Shown: positions 22,500 to 35,322 of the stretch, piece after piece
How the letters are laid out: every line of letters starts with the position of its first letter
Position numbering within the stretch: the stretch's first letter is position 1
Source: Symbiodinium kawagutii
Taxonomy: Eukaryota > Sar > Dinophyceae > Suessiales > Symbiodiniaceae
DNA length: 64,000 bases
NCBI GenBank assembly: GCA_009767595.1
Contig: VSDK01014170.1
Coordinates: 322,958-386,957 of the forward strand
Direction of reading: 5' to 3'
Notes under the pieces: generated by a model
The model's database searches: none
What the model saw: only the letters and a program-made list of their open reading frames with translations
What the model was told of the DNA's origin: nothing
Position numbers and translations under genes: made by a program

Positions 22500-25180
22500 A
22501 ACGGAGTCACAAACCGACGATGGCTAGTTGTGAATATTGTCTCCCTCTCTATCTATATTCATTTATCATCAATCTATTTTCTATCTATTCTTTGTATTCG
22601 AAGTATTTGGCTGGCAATCGATCCCAAAATTTCTCTATTGATGGATCCATTGATTTGTTGATCCAACAACGTTTATCTACTGGTGGATCCGTTGATCCAT
22701 CAATCTGTCCGTTTCTTTGTTTTCTTGGCTGCCTAGCCTTCCATCTTGATGTCCATCTCCTTTCCGCTCCATCCAGCCAGGTTTAGTTTTCAAATTTGCC
22801 TTGTCTAGCCATCATTCCCCTTCTCTATGTTTCTTTGCTCCCGTTTTAACATGTCACAATGGGGTCACAAAGTAGTCACCACAGGTTGTGTCACTCCTTG
22901 TTTTCCCCTCTTTTCCATAAAAAAAAAACTCCAAGCATCCAATAGAGCTGGCGCTGGGTTCTCCCAGTGTTTGGCCAAGTTTCGCTCTTGACGGTGCTGG
23001 TTGGAGACGGATCTCCCACCTCAGCACTTTTTCTGTGCCGGCAATTTTTCTTCACTTAGTAAATTATCAGATCTAAACAATCTAAACACAGAATAAAAAC
23101 ACAAAATAATATAATCTAATCATCTGGCTGGCATCTCCTGTTTCATTTTGTTTCCGGAAAGGGAAAAGTTTGTCCGAAAGCACAACAGGGCAGGCCTGAA
23201 TTTCATGTGCTTCATGCATTTGCCTGCGCATACTGTGATAAGATCTCGATTGTGTGATTGTGTGTTGCGTGGGTATGATCATGCAGGAATGGATCTACTG
23301 GCCGCATCTTCTACATGACAACATGACACCCATGGAACGGGATTGGAGCGGCATTCGCGGTGTTCAAAAACCTCTTTCTAATTTTTTTTACGTCTAATGG
23401 AAATTACTCCTGCTTGCGCCAAGCACTTGCGCAAGGTTTGCGCCATCCCAAGCGTTGCTTGCGCGAGCTTGCGCGGGGATGGTGATGTGTCATTTTCCAA
23501 GGTTTTGCTTGCGCGATGTAGGCCCGAGGGCATTTTAGATGTGTTTGGGAGATGGTCAAGGAATGTTGCTTGCATCAGATGCTTGCGCGAACTTGCGCGA
23601 ACAAAATGCTTGCGCGAAGCTTGCAAAAAACTTACGCAATTCCACCGAAGATTAACGCCAAATACATCCAAATACCATCGGTTTTGAACAAAGCTCTTAC
23701 AAAAGGGCACTCCCACAAGGACCTGCAATATCCTGCAATGCTTGCTGCCTATATCCTGCAATGCTTAGCTCTCCGCTGCCTTAGAGCTTCCTTGCCTCGA
23801 GGGTGCCTGAAGCAGTACAGCATGGAAAATGAAATCGCACGCCCCACCAAGCGTTGCAATCTGCACAACATTCACTTGCCTTCTTTGGCGCCATCAAGTC
23901 TAATCAATATATGATCATTGTTGTTGAATGTTGCCTAATTCAATGTTGCCTGATGTTGTCTATATTTCTTCACTTATTTGTTCAATCTTGGAGTTACGCA
24001 TGTCCCAAGCTCGGCTCCGCTCACTACGATCACCGCATTCGCATGAATCATAATATGAATTGCAATCTAACTAATTTATGTATGGGGGTTTTCAATGGGA
24101 ACACCCAAACATGGTGGTTTTGCTGAAAAAAATGTTGATATTAAATATTGGATGATCTGGGGGTACCCGGGTACCCGCATTGTGAGAAACCAATGAAGGC
24201 ACACACACCAATAGATTAATATCTGTTGACATGTTGACACATGCGATGCTTGGCCTGCACCCCCAGGATGACTTGGACTTGAAGCCAAAATCGTGCGAAT
24301 GGCGGGAAGCTTCTGGGGCATGGAAAGAAACACCCGAACCAAAAAACCTGGGACTAGCTGGGACTAGCTGGGACTGGACTAATTGGGACTAGTTGGGGGT
24401 AGCTAGGAGAATTATAGGAATAGCTACACATATAGATTGAAATTTAAATGCTTTTTTCTCCAACTGGGAGTTCCTTTGCGTGGTGATTGCATGAGCATCC
24501 TCCGATCATCGGTATCAGAGGTGCTCATTGTGCCGTGCTGGTCTTCCTAGCCACGCGATATCAATTTCAAGAGCAAACAAAATTGAACAAACACGTGAAA
24601 AAACTGCAAACACTGGTAACATGAAAGAAAACATAAAGTAGTCTATTTTGTTAGATGAACTTATTTTACAGGTAATGTTTTTACATTATAACATAACGTA
24701 AGGTATTAGTAGAATAGTCATAAAATAGTCATATTGTATGGCATGCTTCAGCCGCAACTTTTTCGCGCCCTGGGAATGCCGCCCTGCAAGGCCTCAGCCA
24801 CGGTTGAAAATAAGGACATGTGCCCCACTTCAACCTGAACAAGCATCTAGTTCATTCTAGTTCTATTTTTTCAATTGATCAGTTGCATTCAGCTACTGGA
24901 TTCATGCATCTGCATCGGCCGCACAAACACCGGTGGAACGGCTCCCTTTTTATGCTCCAAGTCTGCCGGACCAAAGGTTTCAAGACCCCGAGTCATGGAG
25001 AGTCCTCCGAGTTCACGCAGCAAGTCTTCAGCATCGCCATACGCAGCTCTCTGCTAAGAATTTTGAAGGTTGCTAAACGTGGAAAGCCAGTGGCGACCTC
25101 ATAACTGTGGATGAATGCTATATCTCAATAATATCTCAATAAATAATATATCTCATATATCTCACAACAGTCATAGCATG
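22500..25180. other. No firmly supported gene
   Basis: It contains GATC-rich tandem variants (22620-22710), the CTTGCGC cluster (23411-23640) and an 11 bp GGGACTAGCTG repeat (24347-24412). A minus frame at 24240-24335 (MPQKLPAIRTILASS) is weakly coding-like, but I could not find splice partners. Confidence 0.45.
23411..23640. repeat. Cluster of CTTGCGC motifs
   Basis: About nine copies of CTTGCGC(A/C/G) or a one-base variant in 230 bp, several as close pairs such as GCTTGCGCGAACTTGCGCGA. The core TTGCGCAA is palindromic. The copies are not evenly spaced. Confidence 0.8.
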
Positions 25181-25229
25181 TATTCATATATGACTTGCTC
25201 TGGAAAGACCCGTGCATTGCTGATCATTG

Positions 25230-25375
25230 CTGCATAGAAATCTTTGTGCAACCATGTGCAACCAGCAGGGCGAAGTGAACGCAGCAGATGAACCCAGCTC
25301 CTCTGGCCCAAATTCGACATGATACGTTTGAGCATTTGAACCTTCCAAAGTTCTGTTCATGTATCCCTTCGCATT
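25230..25375 (-). CDS. Unidentified exon
   Basis: A minus frame reading MNRTLEGSNAQTYHVEFGPE then ELGSSAAFTSPCWLHMVAQ is GC-rich and coding-like compared with the AT-rich flanks. Exact splice borders were not fixed. No family recognised. A short (GA)n tract (25412-25430) lies just upstream. Confidence 0.45.
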
Positions 25376-25609
25376 TCGCTGTCTTCTATGGAAAGAAAAA
25401 GACAAAAACCACGAACTCTCTCTCTCTCTCAAAATTTCTCCTACCAGTAGCCAACGTGATGCTACCAAAACCGATGCCAGACAGCAATCAACACAAAATA
25501 GCAATTTACGGGGGCAGTGGCGGGTAGGAAAGCAACAATGATTGGAACCCTTGAAAACTAGAAAGCACAGATTAGCAAATGGCAACCACAAGCAGGCCAT
25601 ACACTTCCA

Positions 25610-27030
25610 TCTTCTTCAGATCCCTCCAAATACATCCAAATACTCTAACATAGGCCCGTAAGGAGCATGTTAACATTGCCGCTTCAAACTTAGCCCTGCT
25701 TGTGTCGCGTCTGTAATGGCACCATCAAATCATGTTGCCATGTCGTTTGGGACGGCCCCATGTCAGTGGCTGGCCATTTTGCGGGCAAAAGTCTTGACGC
25801 CGAATGATCGACTTACAATCCACGAAGTCATTTTTTTGTAATCTATGGTTGGTAGTCGCTCATACTAGGGCATAGCCATCCAAGTCCTTCCAACAAAAGC
25901 TACCAACAATGCTCCAGAACCACTAGATCTAGATCGATGATGATTGAATAACATTGCAGAATTCTGCGTCAGTTTTTTTTGCCCCAAGGTGAGAACCCGA
26001 TTGGAACCCCTCTGATGGGTGCTGCCTGGGCAATGCAGTTGATCTGTACTGAAGACTGAAGCTGCAAAAATCTGCAAACATCCAAGTTATCAATCTTCCT
26101 CACACATTGCTAATATTGCTACAGGTTGAATCCAATGTGGCTAAGTACTGTAGTCTGTAGTCGGATGCAAACTGCGACAAAGGAACAGATCAAATGCTAA
26201 TGGAAACACGCCACTTCTGACCGACTTTGGTTGGCAAACTCATTGACAATGAATAGGCTGCCGCATGTAGCTGATGTCCAGTCCGGAAGGTCATCAGCAA
26301 TTGGGGTGGGCCCTTAATCGTTCAAAGAATGAACACAGCCCTGAAGCACACGCCATATTATAGTGTAATATCTATATATATATATATCAATGATTATCAA
26401 TGTAAACAAAACATTACGATATGATGTTCAGTGTTGTGTATCAGAATCATACTTAAATACCTCTGAGTAAGAGTTGAGTTTGCCCATTCCCCAAGGTCAG
26501 AGATCAAGTGGCAGGCTCTGTTGTGTGATGCAATGAGCCAAGCCAGAACAAATGTTCCCCCCACTAGTAGAATGTAGTCTATGTAAAATGCTCGAACAAT
26601 CTTGAACCACGCGAAAGCTCAAGCGCCCAACGGATCTGTGAAGTTTGGCTGGGATCTCCTGGACGCAACCTCGCATGTAATCATTTAGTACAAATGCGCG
26701 TACAAAAGCCCGTTTTGCGCATAGCCTCTGGTTCTGGCTGGCTCTGGCACTGGCTTACACTATGAAGTTAAGAACTTCAAGCTCTTTAAGTTCTCCAAGT
26801 TCTCTCGAGCGGAGATGGGTGACAAAAAATCTGCGTCAGACTCCGAGGTAGCTGGCAGCACCCTTTCATCTCTACCTGGAAATGGGCCGCATGCATCCGC
26901 ATGCAGGCAATGCACAACGCAGAAAACTCATTCACAACTCAAAACGCAAAGTTGCTTGTCATAGTCACCGGCTGTAACTTAAACATATTTACACCATCTT
27001 ACAAACATTTTCATGAGATCTTCCACAACA
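25610..27030. other. No supported gene
   Basis: Mixed-composition sequence with a short (TA)n near 26370. I see no open frame with splice signals that I would call coding. Confidence 0.45.
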
Positions 27031-27109
27031 CTTGAAAGCTTCAAACGATCTTCCACCACATCACCAATCCGCAAAGGTTTGACAGTTCCAAGCCACGCAG
27101 GTTTTCCCA

Positions 27110-27300
27110 AGCATCATATTTCCTTGGTGGGCACTGATGGCATAGGCTGAAAAAGACAAGCGGCAGCACAACTCCACAGGTCCTCAGGGCGCCCTGTGCA
27201 AGGGTATCGGCGCCGAGCATCTCCGTGTCACTGCGCATGGAGTCCATGGTGGACAAACTCATCGTGGAATTCTTCTGCATTGGCAATCGAAGTAGGCCTT
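27110..27300 (-). CDS. Possible exon with a hydrophobic segment
   Basis: A minus frame reads MQKNSTMSLSTMDSMRSD, TEMLGADTLAQGALRT, then CGVVLPLVFFSLC, a possible membrane segment. It is open for about 60 further codons. No family recognised and splice borders not fixed. Confidence 0.4.
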
Positions 27301-27717
27301 GGCCCAGCAAACAGTATGGGCAACATGGAAATACATTGAACATATATAGACATCATATGACATCATAATGACATCATAATGACATCATGACAATGACACG
27401 ATATGACAAGATCGGCAAACCCGGGTGTGTCTCTCATAATGTTGGCATCAATGAGGGAAGAACACGGCAAAGCGAAAAGTAAGGGAAACACGGGTGATTG
27501 AACGGATTGAACACGTGATATTGTGTGACGATTTTCAGGCTACAAGGGGAACGAGAAGGCAGAACTGCCTCTTGGAAGGGGGCGAAATGTGATGCAATGA
27601 CCGCAGTGGGACAATGCGCAAAACCTGCGCCATGGTGGTGTACTGGGAGGTCGAACCAGGAAGGTCTCTTTACTTCATTTCAACATGATGAATGGCCCTG
27701 GCCTTATCAACTGCAGC

Positions 27718-27822
27718 TTGCTATGCCATGCTATGCTGTGCTATGCTATGCTGTGCTATGCTATGCTATGCCGTGCCATGCTATGCCATGCTATGCGATG
27801 CTATGCGATGCTATGCTAAGCT
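27718..27822. repeat. Degenerate pentanucleotide repeat (GCTAT/GCCAT)n
   Basis: About twenty five-base units of the type CTATG with substitutions (GCTGT, GCGAT, GCCAT). Confidence 0.93.
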
Positions 27823-28545
27823 TGCTGTGTGTTGCGTCCTTTCTGGCAAAACCACTCTCACTAACTTGGAATAAGAACAAAAGCAGGGGAAGCCGAAAAG
27901 GCGTTCAAATGAACCCGATGATGTCAAATGGTGACTAGCGGTACACTAGCTTAGCACCCTTAGTTCGGGTGAATAATCGACCGATTGTGCAACTGACTTC
28001 ATCAATTGGGACCATGATGTCTGAGAAGGTATCATTGTGTGACAAGTGCCAACAATGATATCATACCAACACAATCTCTGTTCTTGACCGGTCGGACTCA
28101 AAGGATTGATATGCATGTCAAAATCTGGTCTTTACAAAAATATTTAGCCTTCAACATGAAAAAATCGAATGCCTCAACGTGATACATCTTCATCAAAGCC
28201 TTCGGCGATTTGCATGCCCCGACAGCCGACCCTGTAGCTACATGTAGCTCCCATAACCGTAGACATCGTAGACCCCAAGTGGTGCCAACATGAATCAACT
28301 CGCGCAACACAACATGCTCTGGAAATGTCTGCTACTGTAAGCTGAGCCCAGGGCAGGTGCTACATCTCTGCATCGCAGCCAGTTTGGTGGCATAGTTAGC
28401 TTCCAGCCTACCCAGTGAGGGCGGCAGTCAGTGCAGTTCTTCCGTTTCATGCTTAGATGTCACTCAGGTGAGGTTTGAAGAGTCAACCGAGAAGGCCTGA
28501 TGGCCTGAGATGCCCCGAGGAAACGATTGCACATGCTGGAAAATG

Positions 28546-28547
<2 letters not shown>

Positions 28548-28584
<37 letters not shown>
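28548..28584. repeat. (ATC)n trinucleotide repeat
   Basis: Twelve ATC units, read as poly-Met or poly-Ile in false frames. Lies 3' of the last recognised exon of the FFDDN-family gene. Confidence 0.97.
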
Positions 28585-28587
<3 letters not shown>

Positions 28588-28659
28588 TGCTTTGCAATTT
28601 AAGCAGTTGTCTTGCAGAACACATGGCACTAATCCCTCCGACCTCTGTACTTCGGCCAC

Positions 28660-30575
28660 GAAATACAAATCATCATTGATGGCTGTGAGTGCATCTGCTC
28701 GACACCTTGCTGAAGACAGTGTTAGCGACAACATGGTCATCGGATTTGCCACTGATTTTACCACCTTTTTGGATGGTCTCCGCAGTTTGTCTTGGTTTAT
28801 GCTAAGGGTTCTACACGTGCGTCCGAAGCAAAGGTAAACCCCACCATGAACGTCTCTTTCGCATCCTGCAAGCTCGCATGCAAAGATTTTGGACTTTTTC
28901 ATCTTCACGAGCAATGGATAGCAAGGGTTGAGACTTGATTCTATTATATAATGATCAATATTCTTGTATTATGACATTCTTGTTGCATTAGCACTGCCTT
29001 TTCTTTTGCCCGTCCTGTGGTAGGGGCGAATGATCTTTAGGTCTTTGAAGTGCACATTGTCATCAAAGAAAATCTCATGGCGCTTCGTGTTCTTCGAGGC
29101 GTCAAAGAGAAAGAACTTCCCTCCTTCCTGCAACGATCATCCCCAGCGTTTACATGGTGATATCATGGTGATCAATTTTTGCTCCAGTGACCAAAAAAAG
29201 CAAGCTGTGACCAAACCCAGTAAGTTGCAAGATCTTTCATCAAATGTTGAAACGGCGTCATGCATTGTCATGCATCAATAAGCTGTCCTGAGTGTTGCCC
29301 TTCATCTTCCAGAACTGAAAATTATCCCGGAAGCCGGCAGTGATGCACTGGGATGAAAGCTCCCAAATGAAGTCCACAACAGCTGACCTGAGAGGGCACC
29401 GCAGGAACAATCGATCCAAACTGAAGCTTGCAAGACACCTGGTCGGCTAAAATTGTGCAAGTTGCAAAGGAGGCAGCAAGGAGCAAAACCGAAACACCAA
29501 CTTCCCCACTTCAAATCGCCTGATCATGCCTGGTTTAATGCTCTCAATATCTCTCAAGTATAAACTGTTAGGGAATGTGAACAACCAAACATGAAGGGTA
29601 TGCAAAGTGCTGCCCCACACAACGGCCGTTTCAAGGTGGCAAACGTGCCGGAAATGATGCGCTTCACGGGGAGCTGATGATTCTCGTAAAAGGCGAGACT
29701 TCTGTCCACTTCATCCTGGCGCCAGAATGCCAAGATATGCTACAGACATGCTATAGGCATGAAGGAATATGAAGGACGCAGCTCACCAGTGCATGTGTTG
29801 GCATTCCGAACCCTGGAACCGTGCCGTCCTTAAAACGACCCTCACCAGGCTGCTCTATGGTACCCAGCACCAAATGCAATTCCTCCTGTTCCTGGGGCGC
29901 AATCCAAGTGATTCCACGTGCACAAAGCCCTTTTAATCCAGTGCATTGGTGCATGTTTTGGACATTTCTTCTAAACACCTCTTGCATCCTGGTCTGTCTT
30001 ACCCAAATCTGCAATGGCGTACCTGGGTCGAGAATTGTCAAGAACAATCCAGAAACAGTAAATTCTACAGAGTCATGACGAAACCGTCGAAGAAATGAGG
30101 AGTGTTCATATTAAAGTTGTCAATATGTTTCTAAAAGTTTGAATTTACACAAGTCATTTATGTAAAGAAATGTGCAAGAATCCATCAATATGGGTACTAT
30201 AAAACCTCCTCAACCACTTTAGCTTCAGTGCCTCCAAGCTGTCAGGTGGAGGCTCTGAACGTCTGAAATGTTCAGTTCCTATCATGCAAAGCTCAGTTCC
30301 GCAGGGTAGCCCTTTACCTCTCGAATTTCAAGCACATGCGAGGCACATGAAGCCGAATGAAGTCGAATGACCTATAGATAGTCCAGGTATGACCAACACA
30401 GAGTCGGGGACCAAAACACCAAAAGATCGCAAGAAAATCTTGAAGTGAGCAGAACTGTCCTTGCAACGCCACCTCAGCCTATGCCAAGTATCGATGTGGA
30501 AGTTTCCAAATCGATCCGGGTGATTGATGTCAAAACGATAATCTGGCTCTCCATCACTGCCATCCATGCGGAAGC
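28660..30575 (-). CDS. Uncharacterised protist family with FFDDN motif, five exons
   Basis: Exons: about 30400..30575 (GFRMDGSDGEPDYRFDINHP, later AHFKIFLRSFGVLVPDS), one ending 29785 (ITWIAPQEQEELHLVLGTIE, ending THALV), 29288..29387 (SAVVDFIWELSSQC, FRDNFQFWKMKG), 28999..29127 (GGKFFLFDASKNTKRHEIFF then DDNV) and about 28660..28764 (VVKSVANPMTMLSLTLSSAR, then AINDDLYFVAEVQR). Phases agree across the last three joins; donors are GA (29784), GA (29287) and GC (28998). I recall proteins from kinetoplastids and dinoflagellates with the same order (FRTFG, a DYW-like stretch, GK, HxIFFDDN, then a DDxYF C-terminus), but no established function. The acidic motif suggests metal or phosphate binding; that is inference. 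The start and 3' end are not resolved. Confidence 0.65.
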
Positions 30576-32667
30576 CTGCATGGGCGCATGAGAGTTGAGC
30601 AAGCCCAAATTCCTGCAACTTTGCGTTTCTTGATCTTTCATCACGGTCATCACCATCATCACCGTCATCATCATCACCCTCCTTGTCCTCATCCCCTGAC
30701 CATCAGCATCAACAACGATTTCTTATTCTTTTGCGCCAGGAGATGAGACCACTAAAACCTAATAACATCTCAGCTTTCAACAAGCAAAATGCTAAAATGC
30801 GGCTGAACTGGTTGGCGATGTTTGGGCATCCAGGAAAAAGCCGCACACCCAATCCAATCAAATTTGATATCTACATCTCTCCCTCCATCCTCATATGATC
30901 ATAGTTATATAGGCACAAATTTGTACACACATATGTAAGACAAACGTCTTTGCACATGAAACTGTAACAAATATATGTATATCTTTCCAATCCAAGATTT
31001 TGGTCAGGAGTCTTGTGGGAATCTTGGATCTTGGTTTTGAGGAAGAATGCATTCTGAATGCATTCTTGTGAATGCAAATGCCCTAAGTACAGGCTATGAT
31101 TAAACAAGCCAAATTCAAACAGATTAAATAGGTCACACTCAATAATGCACAAAAATGGCATTGTAGAATAAAACAAACCTATATATTATGCACATATGAA
31201 CTTATGAAAAGATAGACCCCATAAAGGGTCAAAATCAAGTTCAATACTTTAAGGTAGGTCAAGTGGTATAATTGAAGAATAAATTGCAATTGGCCAGAAT
31301 TAAATAGGGCATAGTGAAATAATGCAGAACTAAATAAATAGAATTAAGTAGGGGAGAATTAGTTTATCATGAAATGAGCATAATCAAATAGTCCAAATAT
31401 GGGATATGATAGAATAAAGCATATTTTGATATTCTATAGTGAAATAAGGTAAATCAAGATAATTTACTACCTCTGCACTTCGAAAGGCTAAAATGTAGGT
31501 ACCGGAGGGGCGAGCATACACAGTTTGCAAATTTCCTGAAGCCACCCAAAAAGGTAGGTAGGGGGGGGGGCAGCAAATATATAAATATAAATATGGCACA
31601 TACACACACGCATATTGATTGAATAATTCCTAGACATCCAAAACAGCCACGAAAAAAGGCCAATATTTTTTTGTGCATTTTGAAATGTTCACTCCGTTTT
31701 CTCAATAAGTGGCCGTTTCATTGAAAAGTGGTTGACATGAAGATGTTAACTACTAATGAATGCCAGGTTTGAAATGCTGCAATAACAAGCTGATCATGAA
31801 ACCAATCCTGATTCCTAATGAATGCTTTTTTCAATTTCTCAGCCTGTTCAGCCTGTCCCGATCCGTTCAGAACATGTCAGAACAAGAAAACATAAGAAAA
31901 CTCCCAAGCATGCAAAATTAATGCGAACAGTGATCAGAAGGGTTTTGGAGACATATTGTTCCTTCCAATCCGGGCCCGAGTGGCGCAAAGGTGTGCCCGA
32001 GTTGTACTCTCTATTTCCCCAAGATTCTTGTGGATGTTGTCCGAAAACGAAAGGAAACCGGGTGAGTATGAGCGAACCTAGATTACCTCACATCCGTTTT
32101 TTTGGCACGAATTGACTGATTAAGTTGTTTGAACCAATGTGAACTCACTGAGTTGGCCAAAACAAGGCCTCCAAATTGGTAGCAGTCTCCAGTTTATTAA
32201 AATAATCCGTTGAATTCCGTTGGCTCGAATCTTATTCGTTTCTCGAAAAGTAGCTATTTTGCCAACTCTGGCTTTTGCAAAAAATTAATGAAAATACAGA
32301 TTCTCGAATTGTACTTCAAGTCGTTTCAAGGGTTGAACACTTTCTCCTGTCCGTCTAGTCCTTTAGGCTGATGGCAAATTGATGCGAACTACAAAATCGA
32401 ACTGCGACTGCAACAGTATTGAATGATATGATATGGTATGCATAATTTGGCACGCCATCTGCTTCCTTTTAGTTTGGAGGGCATGCTGCGGACATGTGCC
32501 GTAAGTAAATGTAAATATATGTAAATAATATACTAGGTTCTTTTCCTTTTTTTCACTGCCCCCGTCCTGCCGGACATCCGGCCACGCTACAAAACCAGCT
32601 GAATATATCTATTGTATATATATATATATATCTAATATTCACTTATTTGTTTCTACACACACATACA

Positions 32668-32674
32668 CACAGAT

Positions 32675-32725
<51 letters not shown>

Positions 32726-32728
32726 TAT
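32668..32728. repeat. (GATA)n microsatellite
   Basis: About fourteen GATA units followed by a short AT run. Confidence 0.96.
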
Positions 32729-33089
32729 ATATTGGGCCCAGCCTCACATGCACCTTCAGCTCAAATCAAGAGAGATTGATGGCCAACCTACCCCTTCACT
32801 AAAGGATGAACAACTGACATTGTTTCAAATATTCACCGATACTTCACACACAAAAAGTCTATTCCAAAGTGGGACATTACAAAGTGGGATGCTCAACGGA
32901 CTCTGAGATTAGGTATGTAATATGTATCGTTGATTGTTCACGGGCTACAGTTTGCCGAAAGATCCATGGGCCGGGGCTCAAAATGCCGCAAAAACAGGAG
33001 ACAAAGGACTCTCCCCAATCAAGGATGGACAAAGCCACCCAATCCTTCTTTCATATTCTTTCATTATTTTCATTGAACATCAGCGGCGT

Positions 33090-33110
33090 CTCTCTCTCTC
33101 TCTCTCCCCC
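33090..33110 (-). repeat. (GA)n tract
   Basis: Ten CT units on the plus strand (GA on the gene strand), followed on the plus strand by a GC-rich CCCGCTCCCGCGCGC stretch. Confidence 0.92.
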
Positions 33111-33493
33111 GCTCCCGCGCGCTTTTTCAAAAGAAACTATGACAGAAATCGCATGAAATCACATTCCAAGATGCATCGCGATGCTCTGTGCCTGGAAACA
33201 GTGGGTGGTTTCCTTCGCAGAAGTCATTCAACTCCTTCGCCACAAGCTCCAAGTCCTGCTTTTTCACTTCCAGCTGTTGTGGTCAAGAATTCGGCACCCA
33301 CAAGGCTCAAGGCGTCTCAAATTCTCAAAATGCATTGCCAAAATAGGAGCAACAAGAATACATTATCTCAACCTGAACATCGCTGACACACTCAACAATT
33401 CTGCCTTCAAGAGGTGGGGAACAATACCGAAGGCAAGGTATGTAAGCCTTTTTTGTACTTGCGTATGCATGTGAACTGGCTCTTTATCCTTCA

Positions 33494-33847
33494 TCATTTT
33501 CGAATTCCAACATCCCAACACTCAGGACCCAGAAACCTCATGAACTCTCCGTACAGATGCAGGTGAAACTGGTGCGTGTGCGGAGGCTCCTCACCGAAGC
33601 TTCGGAAGATCAAACTAAACGACCTCAGATTAGGCTGGAAAGCAGGTGCAAGGCTTACGTAAGACGTTCTCCACAGGATTTCAATGGGGTTACAAGGTTT
33701 AAACAATAGTTTCAAGCTTGCGAAAGAAACGGCAGCACCAAATCCAGATTTGTGCGGGAAAAACAGATCTGGGGCCATTTGACTGGCGCGGTTCTGTAGA
33801 TCTGGCTGTGTGTACGCACTGTCGATCTTTGTCCGGTGCTCAAACAA
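33494..33847 (-). CDS. Unidentified exon(s)
   Basis: A 117-codon minus frame stays open while the other two minus frames are closed by stops. It contains LQNRASQMAPDLFFPHKSGF, then NLRSFSLIFRSFGEEPPHTH and LHLYGEFMRFLGPECWD. The two ends look most coding-like, so the middle could be an intron kept open by chance. No family recognised. Confidence 0.5.
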   Translation of the reverse strand: MFEHRTKIDSAYTQPDLQNRASQMAPDLFFPHKSGFGAAVSFASLKLLFKPCNPIEILWRTSYVSLAPAFQPNLRSFSLIFRSFGEEPPHTHQFHLHLYGEFMRFLGPECWDVGIRK

Positions 33848-34177
33848 TGATCCCCTTGATGCAGCGGTCTAACTAATGCCGTTCAAATATCAAGCGAATT
33901 CAAGGAGCAAAACATCTTTGACCCTGTGATGTCTCGATTTTTCAGGCCAAACTTTACCAAAACTACGTTCAAAAGCCATCAAAAGCCTCACAAAGGCTTA
34001 ATGAAGAGATTGAAAAATAATCATGAGTAATCCAGGCAATCATTCCAGTGCTGGGTCAGCTCATAGGCGGAAACAGCAAAGACCAAGACAAATTATATCC
34101 TTAAATGGATCACTCTGAGTCATTCTGTCATTCATTCTGTTTGTCCTTGCCTCTTCATGCCATACTCATGTGCTAGC

Positions 34178-34420
34178 TCACTTTTTTTCAAACAGTAGCA
34201 CCCCGCGGCGGTGTTCGCAAAACATCAAGCAGAGTGGCCGTTTTGAACGCTTCAGCTCGACCAGGAGTCGGAAAAAGGCATGTACCACCTGCACTGGTGA
34301 ACCGTCCTCAGAGCCAGATTTTACACAGCTGTTCAAACAGGATTCTGCTACCCTTTTGCTCGAGCTTTCAAGTCCATCTGATGACAGTTTCAACTGAAAG
34401 GGTGGCAGAGTGTCTCCATC
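34178..34420 (-). CDS. Unidentified exon
   Basis: The only open minus frame in this interval contains LKLSSDGLESSSKRVAESCL, SGSEDGSPVQVVHAFFRLL and ELKRSKRPLCLMFCEHRRG. Splice borders are not fixed. No family recognised. It lies 3' of the exon at 34740..34856 and may belong to the same gene. Confidence 0.5.
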   Translation of the reverse strand, partial: DGDTLPPFQLKLSSDGLESSSKRVAESCLNSCVKSGSEDGSPVQVVHAFFRLLVELKRSKRPLCLMFCEHRRGVLLFEKK

Positions 34421-34739
34421 TCTGTGACTCCGGGACAAGGCGATTTTGGTATGACTGCTGTTTACTGCGTGTCTGCATCCAATGGTTGAAGCTAATGTGT
34501 TAGAGTTCAAGATCGCAAAACCTGAGATTTTTCCGAGTCGCAGGATAAATCAACTGTCTGCACAGATTTTTGTGCTGATGTACCATGCTTTCGCCGGCAC
34601 TTCCAGGTGAGGTGAAAGCACCTGGCAGGTTTCATACCACAAAGAGATCAAATTTCTTGGATTTGCCAAGCATGCCGCTGTTCCATCTTGATCCTCTCTT
34701 CGGAACGAATAAGGAATGCAAGTGCAAATCAATGTTTGC

Positions 34740-34856
34740 CCTGGTTTCCCTCCAGATCTGCACCTTTGTACTTTTGGCGCTCCTTTCTTCTGTCAGGCCC
34801 GGGCATCTGCTTCTCCAAAAATTCCGCATAGCTGACCTCAATGGCTCTATCAACAT
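34740..34856 (-). CDS. Charged helical exon
   Basis: A 117 bp exon starts after CTACTGTAG and ends at a GC donor (CAG G then GCAAAC), with consistent phase 1 at both ends. It reads DRAIEVSYAEFLEKQMPG then PDRRKERQKYKGADLEGN. The same frame carries a TGA ten bases into the intron. No family recognised. Confidence 0.55.
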
Positions 34857-35235
34857 CTACAGTAGGTTTTTCAATTTGGGGTGGTCATCTTGACATGCCG
34901 GAGCCGCTTTGGCCTTAAAGTCTGATTGAAGAACCTGTCAAAATGCACAACTGGAAAAGCAAAGGCAAAGCATATATCAGGTGTCATCCCATTTAGACCG
35001 CTCGAGCCCAGGGCCCTTCATGGCCAAAGGCCTAAACCCTGGCCCTCCTAGGCCCAAGTCCCCAAGGTCATCTAAAATCAACGAAAATCAAAAAACAACA
35101 TATCAAATGCAATAAGATGCAATAAGTGCAACAAGGAACAGTAAGGAACAGTCAAGAAAAGATGGGTTCGGAATGGTTTGGATCAAGTAATGTTCTAGAT
35201 CGCTGTGATTCGCTATGGCTGCATGATGCCGCTGC

Positions 35236-35322
35236 CCGCCCCAAATGCCAAAGAGCCAGCTCTTCGCCCTCTCGCTCTGGGCGCAAGGAGCTGGGCCTGA
35301 GGCCAAGTTCAAATGCTTCATC
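35236..35322 (-). CDS. Glu/Leu-rich exon
   Basis: An 87 bp exon, exactly 29 codons, between GATGGCAG and a GC donor (CGG then GCAGCG). It reads DEAFELGLRPSSLRPEREGE then ELALWHLGR. No family recognised. Confidence 0.55.

Larger units (their letters stand above)
30620..33480. other. AT-rich stretch without a supported gene
   Basis: Long AT-rich sequence with (CATCAC) repeats near 30660, a poly-G run at 31560, (TA)n near 32615 and (GATA)n at 32668-32728. I see no exon in it. It separates the FFDDN gene from the gene fragments at 33.5 kb. Confidence 0.5.
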
